Positions 63,974 to 64,000 of a DNA stretch of 64,000 nt are shown in pieces; position 1 is the first letter of the stretch, and the number at the start of each line of letters is the position of its first letter. The position numbers and the translations under genes are program-made. The stretch comes from Pedobacter kyungheensis. GTDB lineage: Bacteria; Bacteroidota; Bacteroidia; Sphingobacteriales; Sphingobacteriaceae. Below the pieces are notes generated by a model, which saw only the letters and a program-made list of their open reading frames with translations, made no database searches and had not been told where the DNA came from. The stretch lies in assembly GCF_000812965.1 (NCBI RefSeq), contig NZ_JSYN01000019.1, positions 62,001 through 126,000 on the forward strand, written 5' to 3'.

Positions 63974-64000
63974 GTTCTCTTAACGTATATCTGTCAAAAA

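Overview
The window reads as a chromosomal segment of a Bacteroidota bacterium, most like a Pedobacter-type member of the Sphingobacteriaceae. The supporting signs are TonB-dependent receptors with a carboxypeptidase-regulatory-like N-terminus, a type IX secretion (T9SS) substrate with a gliding-type C-terminal domain next to a PorP/SprF partner, monomeric isocitrate dehydrogenase, DUF4199 and DUF4268 proteins, and promoters of the Bacteroidota TTG-N19-TAnnTTTG type. No tRNA, rRNA, CRISPR array, phage or complete insertion sequence was seen. Both window edges cut ordinary chromosome.

Layout. 1-3.7 kb (minus): a partial LuxE-like acyl-protein synthetase, a small membrane protein and a penicillin-acylase-family hydrolase. 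3.9-11.5 kb (plus): a TonB receptor, a GH31 alpha-glucosidase and a glycogen branching enzyme. 11.5-12.2 kb: a scar-like stretch with a 54-bp tandem hairpin repeat, a candidate minus-strand small RNA and a decayed 3' end of another TonB receptor. 12.2-17.0 kb (plus): three secreted Ig-like/adhesin proteins and PorP/SprF. 17.2-19.7 kb: a Crp-like regulator, two candidate structured RNAs, and a deoxyribonucleotidase divergent from a DeoR regulator with three phased 16-bp operators between them. 19.9-26.6 kb: a histidine kinase and a carbohydrate cluster, with a pfkA - BadF-like (degenerate kinase) - gapA operon, a Nudix-family regulator and an intact BadF-like kinase. 26.8-33.0 kb (plus): threonine aldolase, biotin carboxylase, riboflavin synthase and a GH78 rhamnosidase. 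33.2-44.6 kb: small envelope, lipoprotein and regulatory genes, an ada-alkB alkylation-repair pair and MepB-like genes. 44.9-53.4 kb: SSB, a TonB receptor, a sorbosone-dehydrogenase-like lipoprotein, a TPR/lipoprotein pair and a pair of ankyrin proteins. 53.9-64 kb: icd, a SMI1/KNR4 protein, dnaX, a metallopeptidase, an AraC regulator, the rpsF-rpsR-rplI operon and an SDR oxidoreductase.

The strongest candidate for an undescribed system is a sugar-metabolism regulon. A 17-bp palindrome (AGTGTA-N5-TACACT) occurs four times: before the GH31 gene, in the pfkA/Nudix divergent region, before the intact BadF-like kinase, and in a non-coding stretch between gapA and the histidine kinase. The Nudix protein has lost two of the three catalytic glutamates of the Nudix box and carries a C-terminal DNA-binding-type domain, so it is the natural candidate to read this site. 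Inside the regulon, the BadF-like protein encoded between pfkA and gapA has lost its phosphate-1 motif and may be a sensor rather than an enzyme.

The intergenic DNA is rich in interspersed repeats of at least six kinds. One is an element with 14-bp terminal inverted repeats, and another is a head-to-head pair of about 100-bp elements.
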